The notes: generated by a model from the sequence alone, not told the origin. Counted from the first letter of the stretch, positions 1-12,368 are shown. The stretch is 64,000 nucleotides of DNA from Lasioglossum baleicum (GCF_051020765.1 NC_134943.1:7068001-7132000); one strand, 5' to 3'. Program-made: numbers and translations.

Positions 1-1295
1 GGCTCGATTAGAGGTTAATGGCAAATTTAATTTCCCGGGCCATTGCTCGCGACTCGCGGCCGTTATCGGCGAGCACCGCCGTCTGCTCGGTGAGACGAAA
101 CGCTGTCGAAGAGGGAGAAGAACGAAAAAAAGAAGAGCAGACGGGAGAACGAGAGAAGACGAGAAGAGAAGCGCGCGAGAGAGAGAGAAAGGGGGAGAGA
201 GAGAGAGAGAGAGAGAGGAGGTACGAAGATAAAAGTATCCTGCACCGTAGAGGGGCAGGGGATTATAAATTGGCTACTTTGTGTCGTGGTTATTGGGGGG
301 CCAAATTGCGAACGACCATCCATCCATTTCCTGGACCTCACGGTCCTCGTCTCGTCTCCTCTCGTCTACCATCGCGAGGATCGTTCCCGGTTTTTGTCCC
401 CGGGTCCCTTTTCGCCTCTGTGTTTTTCTCGCCGCCGTTAACGGCCCGGAAACTTTGTTAGGAACTGTGATTTTTGGCCCCGGGAAGATACATCGTGGAA
501 TCTCGATGGATCACGCTTTGAAATCAGCCTCGGCTCGGTTCGCACCAGGAAAGTTCGCCGTCTCCAACGATTTATCGAGCTCTCTAGACCCCGTTGTTTC
601 ATCTACAACGAGTTTTCTTCTTTTTTTCGAATGACGAAGCTGATCCTTTCATTAACAGAGGGTCCGTGGATCAGGTGAGGCAGGCAGGTGAACGTCGCAA
701 CGCGAAAACTTTATTGGATTCCGTTGACTACCCTCGATGCTAATACGAGGGCTTAGGAGAAGGTAAGTATGTCAGGATTACCGTGGAGAGTTATCGGGCG
801 CAGGTGGCGAACGATTCCGCTCGATTGCCAAGGGTTCCTGAATATTTATGACGACCCAAGGTCAGATCCTCGGACCCTGTACCCTGAATTCGATGGCAAT
901 TGCTTGAACGAATTTGGGTTAGCTGGGTAATCCTCTTCAGCGTAATAGTTTATTTATACGCAAAATTTGTGCCGATTGAATTGTTCAAAAATTCAAATAT
1001 AAGTTAGACTTTAAACTATTTGTAAAGGAATAGCAGGGTCATGGAAGGATATGAAAATTAATGGCACTAGCACTGTTAGTTAATTGTCAAAAGCACAAGT
1101 CAATGTCCAGTTTTATTTAAAACTTAAAGTTAACTTATTTACACTAAAAAAACCCGACATCACTTAACACTAATCAAACGCAAAGAAAAGAACTAGAATT
1201 AAGAGAAAATGAATGATAACTAGAAGGAAGAAAAGCAAGACGAAAGAGAAGGCACAAGAAGCGCAAGGGCCTTGATCTTTATAGGTAGCGAGGTT
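1..1295. other. Intergenic or intronic DNA, no gene recognised
   Basis: Open frames on both strands overlap one another and owe much of their length to a purine-rich tract at 110-220 (Arg/Glu-rich on one strand, Ser/Leu/Phe-rich on the other). None shows a recognisable domain or a convincing chain of splice sites. The sequence turns AT-rich after about 930. Confidence 0.6.
195..217. repeat. (GA)n microsatellite
   Basis: About 11 uninterrupted GA units inside a longer purine-rich stretch (110-220). One of a dozen GA/CT tracts in the window. Confidence 0.9.
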
Positions 1296-1381
1296 TAGCT
1301 AGAGAAATTTTGTTCATATTATAATAAAAATAACTAATTGACGCACTTGCCCCGTTGACGCACTTACCCCACTCCACCTTA
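1296..1381 (+). mobile_element. Truncated 3' end of the AGGTGGAGTGGGG element
   Basis: These 86 bases match the right end of the full-length element at 21392..22358 almost base for base (about six differences), including the outer terminal inverted repeat with CTTACCCCACTCCACCT followed by TA. The left part of the element is missing, so this is a 5'-truncated or deleted copy. It shows that the end of that element is repeated and not unique sequence. There is no coding capacity. Confidence 0.85.
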
Positions 1382-2818
1382 GTTGAGATGACTGTTTTAG
1401 GTAAGTAAGTTCGACTAAAATTGAATAGCCATAACTCACTTCTGTCCTAAGTCGACCGTGATCAGGTTCGAGAGCTTGTATCTGGCTGGCAAACAAGAGA
1501 ACCGCAGCTTCCACGGTCAGAAATTTCAGGAGTATCGACTGCGGAGTCTGTCTGCCGAGCTTGAAAGAAACAATCCATTGGAAAATTCGCTTCTTTCACG
1601 GGGTAGTAGGATAATAAAGACGAAACATCCCCGGCGGGGTGGCTTGGTGGGGCCATCGATCAGCCGTGACCTTCAAGAGGAATTGCGAGCGGAACGTCGG
1701 AGCTCGGCTCGTTAAAAAAGAAAACTTCCCGACGTCTCGACGATGGATAAGAGGAACACGTATATCTATATCCCTCCTCCCGTTTCGCGAGGAATATTTC
1801 ACGGCGACGTAGAGGAAAGCTGACGCGCGACACACGTCACCCGCACACGCGTTCCCACAAGCTCTGTCGGTCTTGCATGGCCGATGGACCGAGCGAGGGA
1901 TGCATACCAAGCAGCCTTTTTGCCCGCTGGCAAATTTGTCAATGGACCCCGGTGCTGAATCCTCCCTCGCTCTTGCTGTCTGTCCCTCCGCCCTTAATTC
2001 TTCCACGACCCGTCGATCATCCTTCGCCATAGACATGGATGGATGCCTGAGAATGCTGAGGCGCGGAATACTCGGCTTTCTGGAGCCACCGATCGAGCAA
2101 ACAGCGCCTAACCCCGACCCACGTTGCCCTAATCTTGTTATCCTTTTCTGATTCACACTTTGATCCGAGCTTTAATATTTGCCAAGTGCGCGGTTGGACT
2201 CTACTTGCTCTATCGGCGTCGAACCGGCACTAATGCAAACCTACTGTGCTCCAATATTCTGATTCACGATATAATCCAAGCATGAATATTGGTAGAGGAT
2301 AGAAACAGGTTCCTCGAGCCTGAAAGGTGGTTCAAAGCGGCCTAAGAAGGTCCGAGCAGGTACCCAAGCGTCGTCGTTCACACTCCAATCTTTAATAATC
2401 ATCCTGACCTCGAAACTCGTTGCCCCAGCTACGTGGTGCCCTGTTTACGCGCGACCCTTGTCCCAGGGATCGCTAATTGGTCATCGACCTCGGTACAGCT
2501 CGTCTTCGGGGTGGAATTTCACCCGGTCCCGGTGTTTCCCTCGTCGGCTTAGCGCTCTTTTCGAATTCGTTCCACCTTCTCCTGCCTCTCCAAGAGTCCC
2601 TCTTATTATTCGAATTCCTGTGTCCCCCGGTTCCGTCGCCCCCAGGCCCAGTTTGATCGATCCCTCGTTACTATTCCCGTAATTAGGGGCGGAAACTAAT
2701 TTCCTCGTCGGCCGATCGTGCTTCGAATGATATCCCCATAGGAAAAACGACCCTCCTCGCCACCCCATGAACCTCCGTCGGGGAAACTCAAGATTTCTCG
2801 AGGATATCAATTAACAAT

Positions 2819-2837
2819 AGAGAGAGAGAGAGAGAGG
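2819..2837. repeat. (AG)n microsatellite
   Basis: Nine perfect AG units. A pyrimidine counterpart, (TC)n, lies at about 3119..3134. Confidence 0.9.
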
Positions 2838-3830
2838 TCTCGGCACGGAGATGATTGGCTAGAATTTCAGCCGTGTCTGATATTAATTATTACCTTGAGA
2901 GATCTGTCAGATCTCATCCTCCAGACCGTAGTGCGAGCGTGTTTGTAGCGTCGGAAGATCCAAAGTCAAGTTCCCGACTGCGATTAAAGTTTCTGCTCCG
3001 TCGTCATAAATAATCCGAGTTGGAAGACGGTCCTCGAGGAGTTTCCCGGCGGAAAATCGCTCGGAGCTTCTTTCCGTAGCGAGCAGCGGCGACACGCAAA
3101 TGGAATTTCCCGCGGATTTCTCTCTCTCTCTCTCCCTCTCGCTGTTCCTCCCGGAGCTTAATTCCACTTGCACTTTCCCCTTCGTTTCTGGTCTGCGCGA
3201 GCTGCGCGGGCTACGCGGGCTCGATCGGGCCTCTCGTTAGCCGTTGTATCGAGTTTGCGCTCGACATTTTCCATCCCGAGCACTCGAGCAGGCTCGAAGG
3301 AAGCCCGGTTCGAGTGGTTCAGCCCCGGAACACGCGAGCTCCCACTCGAAACTCGGACAATACCGGCTTCGATTTTGCCAGACTCTCGAGGCCTTTCCCT
3401 TCTCCCATTTCTTTCAATGCCCCCCAGCAGCCGATCTCCTTGTTACTTTCGCTGAAAGGGGAGGCACAGGAAGAAACGACGCGCAGCCGTCTGATTCTCC
3501 GATACGCAACCCTCCTCGCCACCCACTCGCTTTATTATTTATCAAAGCCCCAAAGGAAAATGGGTCTGCGCGAGCAAATTTTCCGGAATCTCAATGATTC
3601 TCGATTCTCGATCCGTGTTCCCCCGAGTTTCGAGTGGAAGCCCGGGAGACGCCTCCATCGGGCCCCATTGTGTCCGGTAATTGCGAACCGAGCGGAATTT
3701 CGCCGATTGTGCTTAATAATCGCTTCGGCGGGACTGTGGTTTTAGGGTAACAATTTTCTATGGTGTTTCTCTGAATTAGCCGGTGTTTCTGATTAACGAA
3801 AAATGATATAACCACATACGACAGCTTTCT

Positions 3831-3864
3831 AAGACTGCAAAGTCTTAAGGGGTGTGCCCTTAAG
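3831..3864. other. Two adjacent short hairpins
   Basis: AAGACT pairs with AGTCTT across a short loop (3831..3846). Sharing its last bases, CTTAAGGG (3844..3851) pairs perfectly with CCCTTAAG (3857..3864) around a GTGTG loop. The stems are too short for a typical pre-miRNA. No function is assigned. Confidence 0.5.
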
Positions 3865-4004
3865 CGGCAAAGGAAGTCGACCCTTAATTTTCAATTTCGA
3901 CCGGGTCCCTGTCGGAACCATTTCAGCAACAACCTGGCGAACTTGTTTAAGCGATTTTAGTGTGGGTTATCGACAGATGGAGTGCAAAGTTTCGACAGCG
4001 AAAG

Positions 4005-4061
4005 GGAGAGTCTCTCTAAAGTGGCTTTAGACTCTCCGACTACATCGGAGAGAGTAGTCCC
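4005..4061. other. Three-arm alternative hairpin
   Basis: The middle segment CTTTAGACTCTCCGA (4025..4039) is complementary to the left segment (GGAGAGTC...TAAAG, 4005..4021, with a 4-base bulge). It is also complementary to the right segment (TCGGAGAGAGT, 4045..4055, extending into AGTC with bulges). The two pairings exclude each other. No gene is seen next to it, so it may simply be a decayed inverted repeat. Confidence 0.4.
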
Positions 4062-5378
4062 TGATAGGAGTGAGATCGAAATTAGATTTGGTGCGGGTGG
4101 CGCCACGCCGGTGGAAACATCCTCAAAGGGGTTCGAATTTCATCGTTTCGAACGGCTCTCACCTTGAATAACCTTCGCCGGGCGGAGACGCATTGTGTAA
4201 CTGGTAATTCTAGTTTGTCCAAGCAATCCATTTCGTCTCGTCCTCCCCCACCTCGGGTTCGATTCATTGATGTATCCTTGGCTACCAGCCCTTCGACGCC
4301 CTCTCTTCCTCTTGAAGTCTCGTGCGCTGGGCTCCAGAAAACGTATTTAAAAGAGTACTCGTCAATTATTAATTTTTTCTTTTCTATGTTATCACTGTTA
4401 TAAATAGACAGTGACAAATTTACACAGACTCTCCGCCAGTTTGAAGGAGATCATGTTCGGATATAGTCGCCGAAGAAAAAGGCGTCGTCGTCCGCGGGTT
4501 TATCGGCTGGTCCGTCGATCGTCCATACGTTTACTCCCTCGGCTGAATATGTTATCAGCCTAATCCTGGCCTAACGATCGCGTAAGGTCGAAAAAGTGAC
4601 ACGCACGGCTCAATGCATAGGGCGGCCCCCGGGGTGAAAATAGGGTATGGCCTTGCGAGAGAGTCCGCTAAAGGGATTCCGGGTTCGCATTTACATGTTT
4701 CGGTAGGTGGCGCACGATCGTAAAAACAGGAAGATCAAATAGACGCTGGTGGTCCGAGGCTATTCAAAATGGGGGACGGCTCTCCTCTTTGATGTCTGAA
4801 GAAAAGGGGGACGAGCATCCAACGCCGATGTTCAATCGAATTTTAGGCCTGACCGATACAAAAGAAACGTCCCAACGGAGACTTAGCCTATGGGCACGGT
4901 CTTTCTCTTTTCTAATCAATTCCGTACACCCTGGATCAGCTGTGGGCAAGGTCTCCCCTCTTTCCGAGGGAATCAGTGAATCGTCGCGACTCTTAATTCT
5001 ACCACCACACCCGTTTTTCGAATCGAGAGGACTTAATTCTGCTTTGCCGGGGAGATTGGCAGATCCGCACGGTCTTCACTCTACTTTGCCCGGAAAGCGG
5101 TGGATGCTGGCTCTTCGGATGGTCTTCTGGGCCTTCCGCTGATCTTTTAGAGTAGCTTCGAGGGTGCTGTTGCGTATTAAGTCTCCTCTCCCGAGGATTT
5201 GCTACGGTTTCTCGATCTCCGCTTGCCTTTGTTCCTGATGGACCGCATTTATCGCTGCTGCACCGATACCGCTCGAATCATCGTGTTGGGAAACCTGAGT
5301 CTGTCTTCCCGAGTCTTCCTGTAGAAAATCGGAATTTTTATAATCGATTGAACTTGATATTGATACAGCAATTGCTCT

Positions 5379-5415
5379 GCAATTGATACAGACAATTTTT
5401 ATTTTGCATAAAGAT
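5379..5415 (+). mobile_element. Partial copy of the CCGCAGTCTA MITE family
   Basis: The segment resembles the right-hand part of the nested element at 21507..21707 (GCAATTGATAC...TTTTTATTTTGCATAAAGAT) but breaks off before the terminal CCGCAGTCTA. It is a short, decayed fragment recognised only by comparison with the other copies in this window. Confidence 0.5.
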
Positions 5416-5624
5416 TTTCAAATGTTCCTCTCGGAGTTTAGTAGAACGTAAAAATCCTTTCTCTCTGTCATTTAGGAACTCTGCAAACCTTTCCCACGGC
5501 ACCGAAAGCCACAATGATCCTATTTGGTTTCAAAGGAGTCGGAGCAGCAGCCGGTCAGAATATTTTGCATTTTTATGGAACGGTTTCCTGTGGAGGCTGC
5601 GCTTACATTCTCGCGGTTTAAGAT

Positions 5625-5636
5625 CGCGCGCGCGCG
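5625..5636. other. Alternating CG run
   Basis: Six uninterrupted CG dinucleotides, flanked by GATC on both sides. This type of alternating purine-pyrimidine tract can adopt Z-DNA under supercoiling. Confidence 0.5.
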
Positions 5637-5696
5637 GATCTCGCACAAAACGATGTCCATTGAATAGTGGCAAGATGGAACGGCATATCAGGGGGC

Positions 5697-5699
<3 letters not shown>

Positions 5700-5729
<30 letters not shown>
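5700..5729. repeat. (GA)n microsatellite
   Basis: About 15 perfect AG/GA units, among the longer pure purine tracts in the window. Confidence 0.9.
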
Positions 5730-5732
<3 letters not shown>

Positions 5733-8243
5733 ATGAAATATTTCTAAGAGGGCCTCGTAAAGCCGGACGCCGTAAAACCGGCGTCTTTACGCGACCCGGA
5801 CGATGCTCTGTCGGTTGGATCAGCGATGAAGGGGCGGCCAGAAAAAAGAAAATAATAAAGAGCGGGACCGGGGATCGGAGACGAGAAACGGAACGAAGTC
5901 GTGAAACGAAATCGCGTATGGGCGACGTTCGTCATAAGTATTTACATGTTTCCTCGTGAATAGGGGAGCCGCGCCGCGCCTCGCTGCTGCGCGCGGTATC
6001 GTAAAAATCCGCACTCGAACGGCCGGGTGGAAAGATCGAGGAGAGAATAAAACGTTGCGAAATTTATAAGGGTGGATCATTCTCGCGGAAGGAACGACGC
6101 CTTCGGGAACGCGGGCCAAACGCGGGGAATTTGTTCAGGTCCGTTCGAACCGCGTTACCGAAGCCAGAAATATGCTCCTGGCCCGACGCTCTTAATATTT
6201 CAGCGATTTCTTCGGCCGTTCGACATTTTTCAGATTGCTTATTTCGCTGGCAAACACCTTTTACGACGGACAAATTAAATTTTTATTTCATCAGTCTGTA
6301 GACTCCTATTATTACGTGAACGTACAATTCGTGCAACAAGAGCTCGAAATGTATACCAAGTCTATTGTTTGAATTGTAAAGAAATTGTCGTGCTGTTAAA
6401 GTAATTTCTACTTTAATTACATTTCTCGGGAACGAAGCTGACAAACGGTCGGAGGTTGTTAAAAGATAAAAGTGGCAAGTTTCCCTATCTCGAAGACGTT
6501 TGTTCGGTGGTTAATGCTTCCAGGGAAGAAATAGCATGATCTTCCCCCTCTCTGCACGGCTGGAATTTTTCGGGCAAGTTTTATCGCGTTCCATAAAGCA
6601 CGGTTCTCTCCCCGACGTCGGTTTCCCTGGAAAAGGAATGACGTATGAGGTGCGGGTCGCGATTCTTCTTCGGGAATGGACTCCTTAAAATCCACGCCGT
6701 TCCCCATTGATATTCGGGGTCGTTCTTTCGTTCGTTCTCCGTAGCTGGATCACCGAGGTCTTTGCATTCGTCGCTGGAACATTGTCAAAAAGCAGCTGAA
6801 ACTCGGATGTATATGTTTCGAGTGAATTGCAAGCGAGAGACTTGTGGCTAACGATTTTAGTTAACGACCTTTAAGGGAGTCTCTGTCGGTCAGTGGCAGT
6901 CTTAAAGGGAATATGGCGTTCACCCTCTTTGAACGGCAAGGGATGAAACGGTTCTTACTATGCAATATGAGGAGGCCGGGGTTAGAGGATGAATAATGTA
7001 GAGTAAAATATGTAACACTGTCGGAGGGTGAGAGGACGGGTAATGTAAGCTTGAAATATGGCGTGGGTGAGCGATCGGGAGTTGCACGCTGCCCGAATAA
7101 ATTCTTCCTGGAGCTATTATTCAAATATTAGCCCGGCTACTTTCGATATTTTCATTCATTATGCATGTGTTTTCCGGTTGCCGCGAGCCAGGCAAAGTGA
7201 TCGATCGACTGCACCGACGTTCATTACGGAATTCTACCGGTGATTTCGTTCTGGAATTTATTTATTCATTCATTCATTACATTTATGTCGGGATAACTTT
7301 GAAAAAAAAACATCGCCTGCTTTGTGAAGATGCAAATTGAGATGGGTATTCAGAGGAAATTGATGAGCTTGCTTCGTTAAATGTTTCGTAAACAGTTCAC
7401 GGAGTAAGACACATTGGTGTCGAGGAGATAAAGAAATATGGAAATGCATAGGGTAGCAAGTAGTACAGCATTAAATTGGTGAGACATTGACACTTTCCTT
7501 TTTAATAATAGACATATTCAGGTAAGGATATGGTCACACACTTACTAAGAACAGGAAAAAGCAATGAATATGACACAGCAAGTAGCATTGAGGGAGTAGG
7601 ATTGCACGGGTACGCGATTCGCGTTCTCATTTCTCGATAATACAGAAATAGGGGTTTTCAGTAGTCTAAAACGCCAGATAAAAGATCGACCTACGGCGCT
7701 ATCGCCCTCCAAAGTCCTATTTTTTCGTTTACGAGACGTAATTTGCATTATTCGGAAGCAGGGACTAACTGTTATAACTAAAAAGAAAAAAGTCATGAAG
7801 TAACAAGTATTTCATCGACTAGAATCGTATTGGTTACAAATATGGATTATAAGTAACCGAAAATTTTTTCTCTTAGCTATCTTCATAGCTACATGCTGCC
7901 GATTAATGCAAATTACGCCTTTGATCGATATTTTGTCTAGCGTTTTTGACTACTGAAAAACCTCATTTTTGTCGAGAAACGAGAAAGCGAATCCCGCACC
8001 CTTGCAATCGTAGAATCGAGTCTATCGCTTTAAATTACGCAGACATAGGAAGTTGTTAAACATGCAGACAAAGAGTGATACAGTCCTCCGGTATTATTGA
8101 CGATGCTCGAAAATCCCGTGATCCCTCGGGTTGGGCGACTCTATTTCGTTTCCACGGGATTCAAAGGATTTTTTACGGGACGGCGGGCGCGATCGTTTCT
8201 CGTTTTATAAAAGTTACATGAGATAAAGTGCACCACCGGCGGA

Positions 8244-8257
8244 GGGGGGGGGGGGGG
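8244..8257. repeat. Poly-G run of 14
   Basis: A pure G homopolymer preceded by GGCGGA and followed by TGGCGG. It could form a G-quadruplex. Such runs are also places where sequencing and assembly often miscount bases. Confidence 0.85.
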
Positions 8258-9078
8258 TGGCGGAATCCGAAATCCTCCGATTATGCAGCCGTCGTCGTTG
8301 TAAGGGTGTCGTCACTGCCCTCGGTATCGGGGTAGCGCAGCGAATCGCTCGAGGCAAAAATCCATTTTGGGCCCGGGGATCGGTTTATTATTCAGGGGAT
8401 GGATATTGGCTCGAACAGTTGATTAATGGGCCACTCGTATTTTCACGGCAATTTAGGGGCTGCGACTCTCGAGCCTTTAATCGCCGCCTGTTACCCGAGT
8501 CCTTGCCCGCTCTCTCGGGCCTCTGCGCAGTCTTCAATCGTAAAATTCATCATGCTTCTATAAAGCTGGATCATCCTCCTGAAATACGAAAATGCCGAAA
8601 CTATTTACTTTATCCTGGACCACATCAAATAGAAATTAAATGCAGAAACTTTTATGCAACATATCAAAACTGGATGAAAAAATTCTGAATAAATTCTTCG
8701 ATATACCCAGCAGCCTCTACAACATCTCCAAATTTTTCACAAAGGAAACACTGAAAAATTGGCATCGACAGCGGCTCGATCCCCAAAAATTACAGTCTAC
8801 CGACGAATGTGTTGTTCAAAGGAGTGAAGACTGGGCGCCATGCCGCGCCGTGCCGGTTCAATCGTAGCCGCAGAAATCAATAATTACACGCAACGCAGCT
8901 GAAATTCAGCATGTACTTCCCCCCGTAAAGGATTGTTTACCCCCCGCGAAGGGCGCTTAGGGAGCTGAGCTCGCATACTCGCGAGCGTTTGCCGGAGGCG
9001 GTCGAGCATCGCAGAGGGTCCGGGGATCGATTATTATTCGCGCGATGCTCATTCTCGTTGATTAATGGCTCGGCTAGC

Positions 9079-9080
<2 letters not shown>

Positions 9081-9121
<41 letters not shown>
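9081..9121. repeat. (CT)n microsatellite
   Basis: About 20 perfect CT units, one of the two longest dinucleotide tracts here. It lies some 70 bases before the foldback element at 9195. Confidence 0.95.
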
Positions 9122-9123
<2 letters not shown>

Positions 9124-9194
9124 CATAGTCGTAGCTCGAAACGGAAGTCCGGGGACCTGTCGTTGCTTGGAGGCGTCACCAAGACATCGAATTA

Positions 9195-9524
9195 GGCTGC
9201 GTTTATAGTTCCTGACTCGCGTGCTTTTCGTCTCGCGTGCTTTTGGTCTCGCGAGACAGCGGGTCATAAATTTCGAGCGGGGTCGACGGGCCCACTGTGC
9301 GAGGCACGAAAAAAGGTCTCTACGGCTTCACGGTTCGTTTAGGTAAACTACCGATAGCTTTCCTTTAAGGCGGTAGGATATCTTCGGAGACCTTTTTTTG
9401 TGCCACGCACAGCGGGGGGCACAGTGGGCCCGTCGACCCCGCTCGAAATTTCTGACCCGCTGTCTCGCGAGACCAAAAGCACGCGAGACGAAAAGCACGC
9501 GAGTCAGGAACTATAAACGCAGCC
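9195..9524. mobile_element. Foldback MITE with long, nearly identical arms (PIF/Harbinger-like)
   Basis: The left arm (9195 to about 9321) and right arm (about 9387 to 9524) are reverse complements over roughly 115-125 bases, with one substitution over the outer 105 bases and one 10-15 base insertion in the right arm. The outer ends begin GGCTGCGTTTATA and are flanked on each side by TTA (9192..9194 and 9525..9527), which fits the 3-bp target duplication of PIF/Harbinger elements. Each arm holds a repeated CTCGCGTGCTTTT-type motif and the palindrome TCTCGCGAGA (9247..9256 and 9463..9472). It has no coding capacity, so any mobility would depend on a transposase encoded elsewhere. The arm identity suggests recent insertion or ongoing conversion. 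Confidence 0.85.
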
Positions 9525-12330
9525 TTAATCGTCATTAGGCTTCCCAGGTCGGAACGGCAGCGACTGCGTTGTCAGCCGAGGGACGACAGCCTCGCTGTCA
9601 CTCCCTCGTCATTAATAACGCTTCACCCCCACAAGGAGGGGCCCGACTCCATCGTCTTTTCAAGACACTTAATCTGGTATCGTTTGATTTTCATTTGCTC
9701 TTTCCTCGGAATCTTAAACGAGAACTCCTCGCGGACCGTTTCCCGGGGTCGTCGAAACGAGCCGTGATTGCGCTCGATTAGGTGGAATGGGGAGCCAGCA
9801 GTTGACATTGGGACAATGAAGCGTTTTCAAATTGGTTTTTCCCTTCCAGCTGGTTTCATCCTCGTTCCTCGTGTTACCGTGACAGCGAGCATCCATCGAT
9901 TATATTACCAGGAATAAAGATGATGTTTCGGAGAGCGAGATCGGTGTTTAAGGGTTGCGAGGCTGGTCTAGCCAGGGGTGAAATTTTTAGGGGCTGGTTT
10001 TGTTGTCGGTAGAGCTTAGCAGTTGGTGAGTAGAGAATAAATTGTCTAAATAGGCTCAGGTGTATTTATTTAAATTAAAGGAATTAATTTCCCTGTCTGT
10101 TCACAAGCATCCTATTCCACTTAAAAGTTTTTCTGCTCAATAGTCATCAACAGGCTCCATTTGATCAATCGTTCGAAAAACATGGCCCCTCAAAGGGAAA
10201 CCACCCTCACAAGCATAATTAAGAACTATCTCCGCCGACGGTGGCCTATTAAAGACGCACGCAGGCAACGTAATCCACGATTATTAATATGGCGTAATTA
10301 TTATTACAATCATTGACTATTTCGAGACAGGGACGCTGCTCTCCCAGGGACCCGAGTATTTAATGAAGCAGCCCTTACATGGGTCTCTCCCGAGGGGTAG
10401 CAAGGCCTCGCCGTTTCTGTCGTTATTACGGAGCGGATTGGCATCGCTGTTTATATAATTATGCTTCGTTCTCCGGAGATAATGCTCGCCAGGGTCTCTC
10501 GCTACTCGAACGACTCGTGTTTTCGTGCTGGGATGTCTCGTTCGCGCTGGAACGCAATCTATTATGACAAAAGCGCCATTCCATTTATGATATTACTATC
10601 CCCAGTGAAATTAAAACAAGAATCGTCAGATTATTATCGAATGAGAAAGAATTTTAGAAAATACTTGGGACATTTGCGTGGATATGAATTTCTGAGGGTT
10701 GATTTGTGAAAATTGGGATTGGATAGAAATTTGTTTAGCCCACTAGGGGTTGCATTACACCCCAAAGGAGACAGTAACCTTATTCACTGTTTTTCTTAAG
10801 CCGAAGTCAAAGCTCCAGCAAACACATTTAGCGGTGCTCCGTCTAATGGACGTACTTGAAAATCTTTGTTCCATCATCTTCGCGGGCCTGCACCCTCCGG
10901 AAGTGTCACAAGGCAATCAGAAACTCCCCGAAGTGGTGTCCCCGTGTTTCTTCGCGTCGCAGAATCCATTAGCCCGATTTCGGCGTCCGTGACCGTTAAA
11001 AAAGGAACGGAATCGTCGTTTCCCATTAGAGACGGCCGTAATAAAGTTCCGGGGGCACAAAGGGCTCGCGACGGTCCCTTAGTCGACCCTGGAACCGGCT
11101 GTTTGCCTTATCTGCGCGTACATCTCCCTTAACGACACGGAGTCCGGCGAAACAGTGATACAGCAGTAATATTAATAGGGTATACAGGCTGCCGGTCGCG
11201 CGGATCCACCCCCGAAGACAAATCCCGAGCTAATGTCGTTAGCTGGTCCTGCGGGAGACCCGGCCTCCTCTCAGGCAAACAGACAATGCGTCGAGTGTGT
11301 TCGCAAAGCCTGGATAAACACTCTAATATCTGGAAGATCGGCCGTTCGACCCCGGGAGAACGGCCCCGTTATTTTCGGACCGGCGGACACTTCGGCCGGA
11401 GTGACCACTCGGTGATGTATTGGTTGCCTCTATGTAGATACCCGTCGCCATCGATCCGTTCAAGCCGATGTACCCGGCGATAGAGTAAACTTGGGATTGA
11501 TGTCTGATCTCATTCTGCTGGTGGAAGCCTGATTTCTTCAAAAAAGTATGACAATTAAATTTTATTTTACACATGAGACAATCCCGGATTTGTCCTTCAC
11601 CCAACTAATTTCTTCAAAAATGCATAAAGATCCGCAGTCTAATAATCACCGTATCCAAGGTATCCAGGAAGAAGTTTATCGGAAGTCTGTGCGAGGCAAC
11701 GGTGCTCGTGCCAAGTAGGAGACTCATCGACGAGGGTCAATTAAATGCCATTAGCGCCGTTGGATGTTGGCCAATGTTAGCGACGACGAGGACACACCGA
11801 AACGGATAACGGTTCGCGTAAACCCCGGGACTGATCAGGATCCTCGGACACCGGTGACGGTAATCGGATTGCGGCTGTATACATCAGACCGTCTATGAGA
11901 GTGGCGCTATCGTGGAACATTAATTTTTATGGGTTTTCGATATGAGCCACGTAGAACGAACTCCCTCCCCCGAGGTTCGACAACCTCCACCACAAGCATA
12001 CCACAGCAAACGTCTTCCGTGAAGTGGAAGGAAAGAAGAGCGTCGAATTGATCGAGTCCAGGGCGTTCGGGGGTCTCGATCGTTTCGCTCGAGAATTCGG
12101 CGAAGCTACTCGGCGAATCCGCATCGCCGGTGAATAAAATTTTGCCAGCTGATTCGGGACGGTTCTTCGTCTTGAGCCGAGAGTTCGTAGTTCATTGGCC
12201 ACGCTAATGGCGGTATTAGCGGGCCAACTCGAATACCGGTGAATCTCACTTAAGTTGAACTCCCTTCTGCAATTAGAATATATCACCGAGCGAGAGCCTT
12301 AATCCGCGGCGTTACTGTTACCGTAATCTG
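9525..12330. other. Long stretch without a recognised gene
   Basis: Chance frames only (below 120 codons). The single repeat I can place is a short MITE end at 11611..11642. Confidence 0.55.
11611..11642 (+). mobile_element. End fragment of the CCGCAGTCTA MITE family
   Basis: The bases TGCATAAAGATCCGCAGTCTA match the right terminus of the element at 21507..21707. The left end is not visible, so this is a solo end or a decayed copy. Confidence 0.6.
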
Positions 12331-12368
12331 ATATATATACGAACCAGCCTGTCTCGAGGATAGTTAGA
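12331..12368 (+). promoter_or_regulatory. Candidate TATA promoter
   Basis: ATATATATAC at 12331..12340 is followed about 31 bases downstream by ATAGTTAG, a weak match to the arthropod initiator. Next comes a stop-rich leader of about 310 bases. The first ATG examined that precedes a good donor is at 12675, in front of GTAAGTAG at 12704 (a 29-base putative first coding exon). No second exon was found, so the assignment rests on short motifs alone. Confidence 0.25.

Larger units (their letters stand above)
1382..5378. other. Long stretch without a recognised gene
   Basis: Frames up to 186 codons occur (for example 1596..2156, minus), but they have no recognisable domain and are mirrored by frames on the opposite strand. 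The only structure seen is two short GA/TC microsatellites and two sets of short hairpins near 3.83-4.06 kb, listed separately. Confidence 0.55.
5416..9080. other. Long stretch without a recognised gene
   Basis: The only frames here are chance frames (the longest is 143 codons at 8257..8688, starting just after a run of G). A (GA)n tract, an alternating CG run (5625..5636), a poly-G run and an AT-rich patch at 7.25-8.1 kb are the only notable features. Confidence 0.55.

Noticed and set aside
18..461. Glu/Arg-rich frame resembling an SR-type or coiled-coil protein
   Set aside because: The charged stretch is simply a translated (GA)n tract.
1596..2156. 186-codon open frame on the minus strand
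   Set aside because: No domain and no promoter or splice context; mirrored by an open frame on the other strand.
4120..4270. GGTTCGAA/GGTTCGATT words resembling tRNA B boxes
   Set aside because: No A box or cloverleaf could be placed around them.
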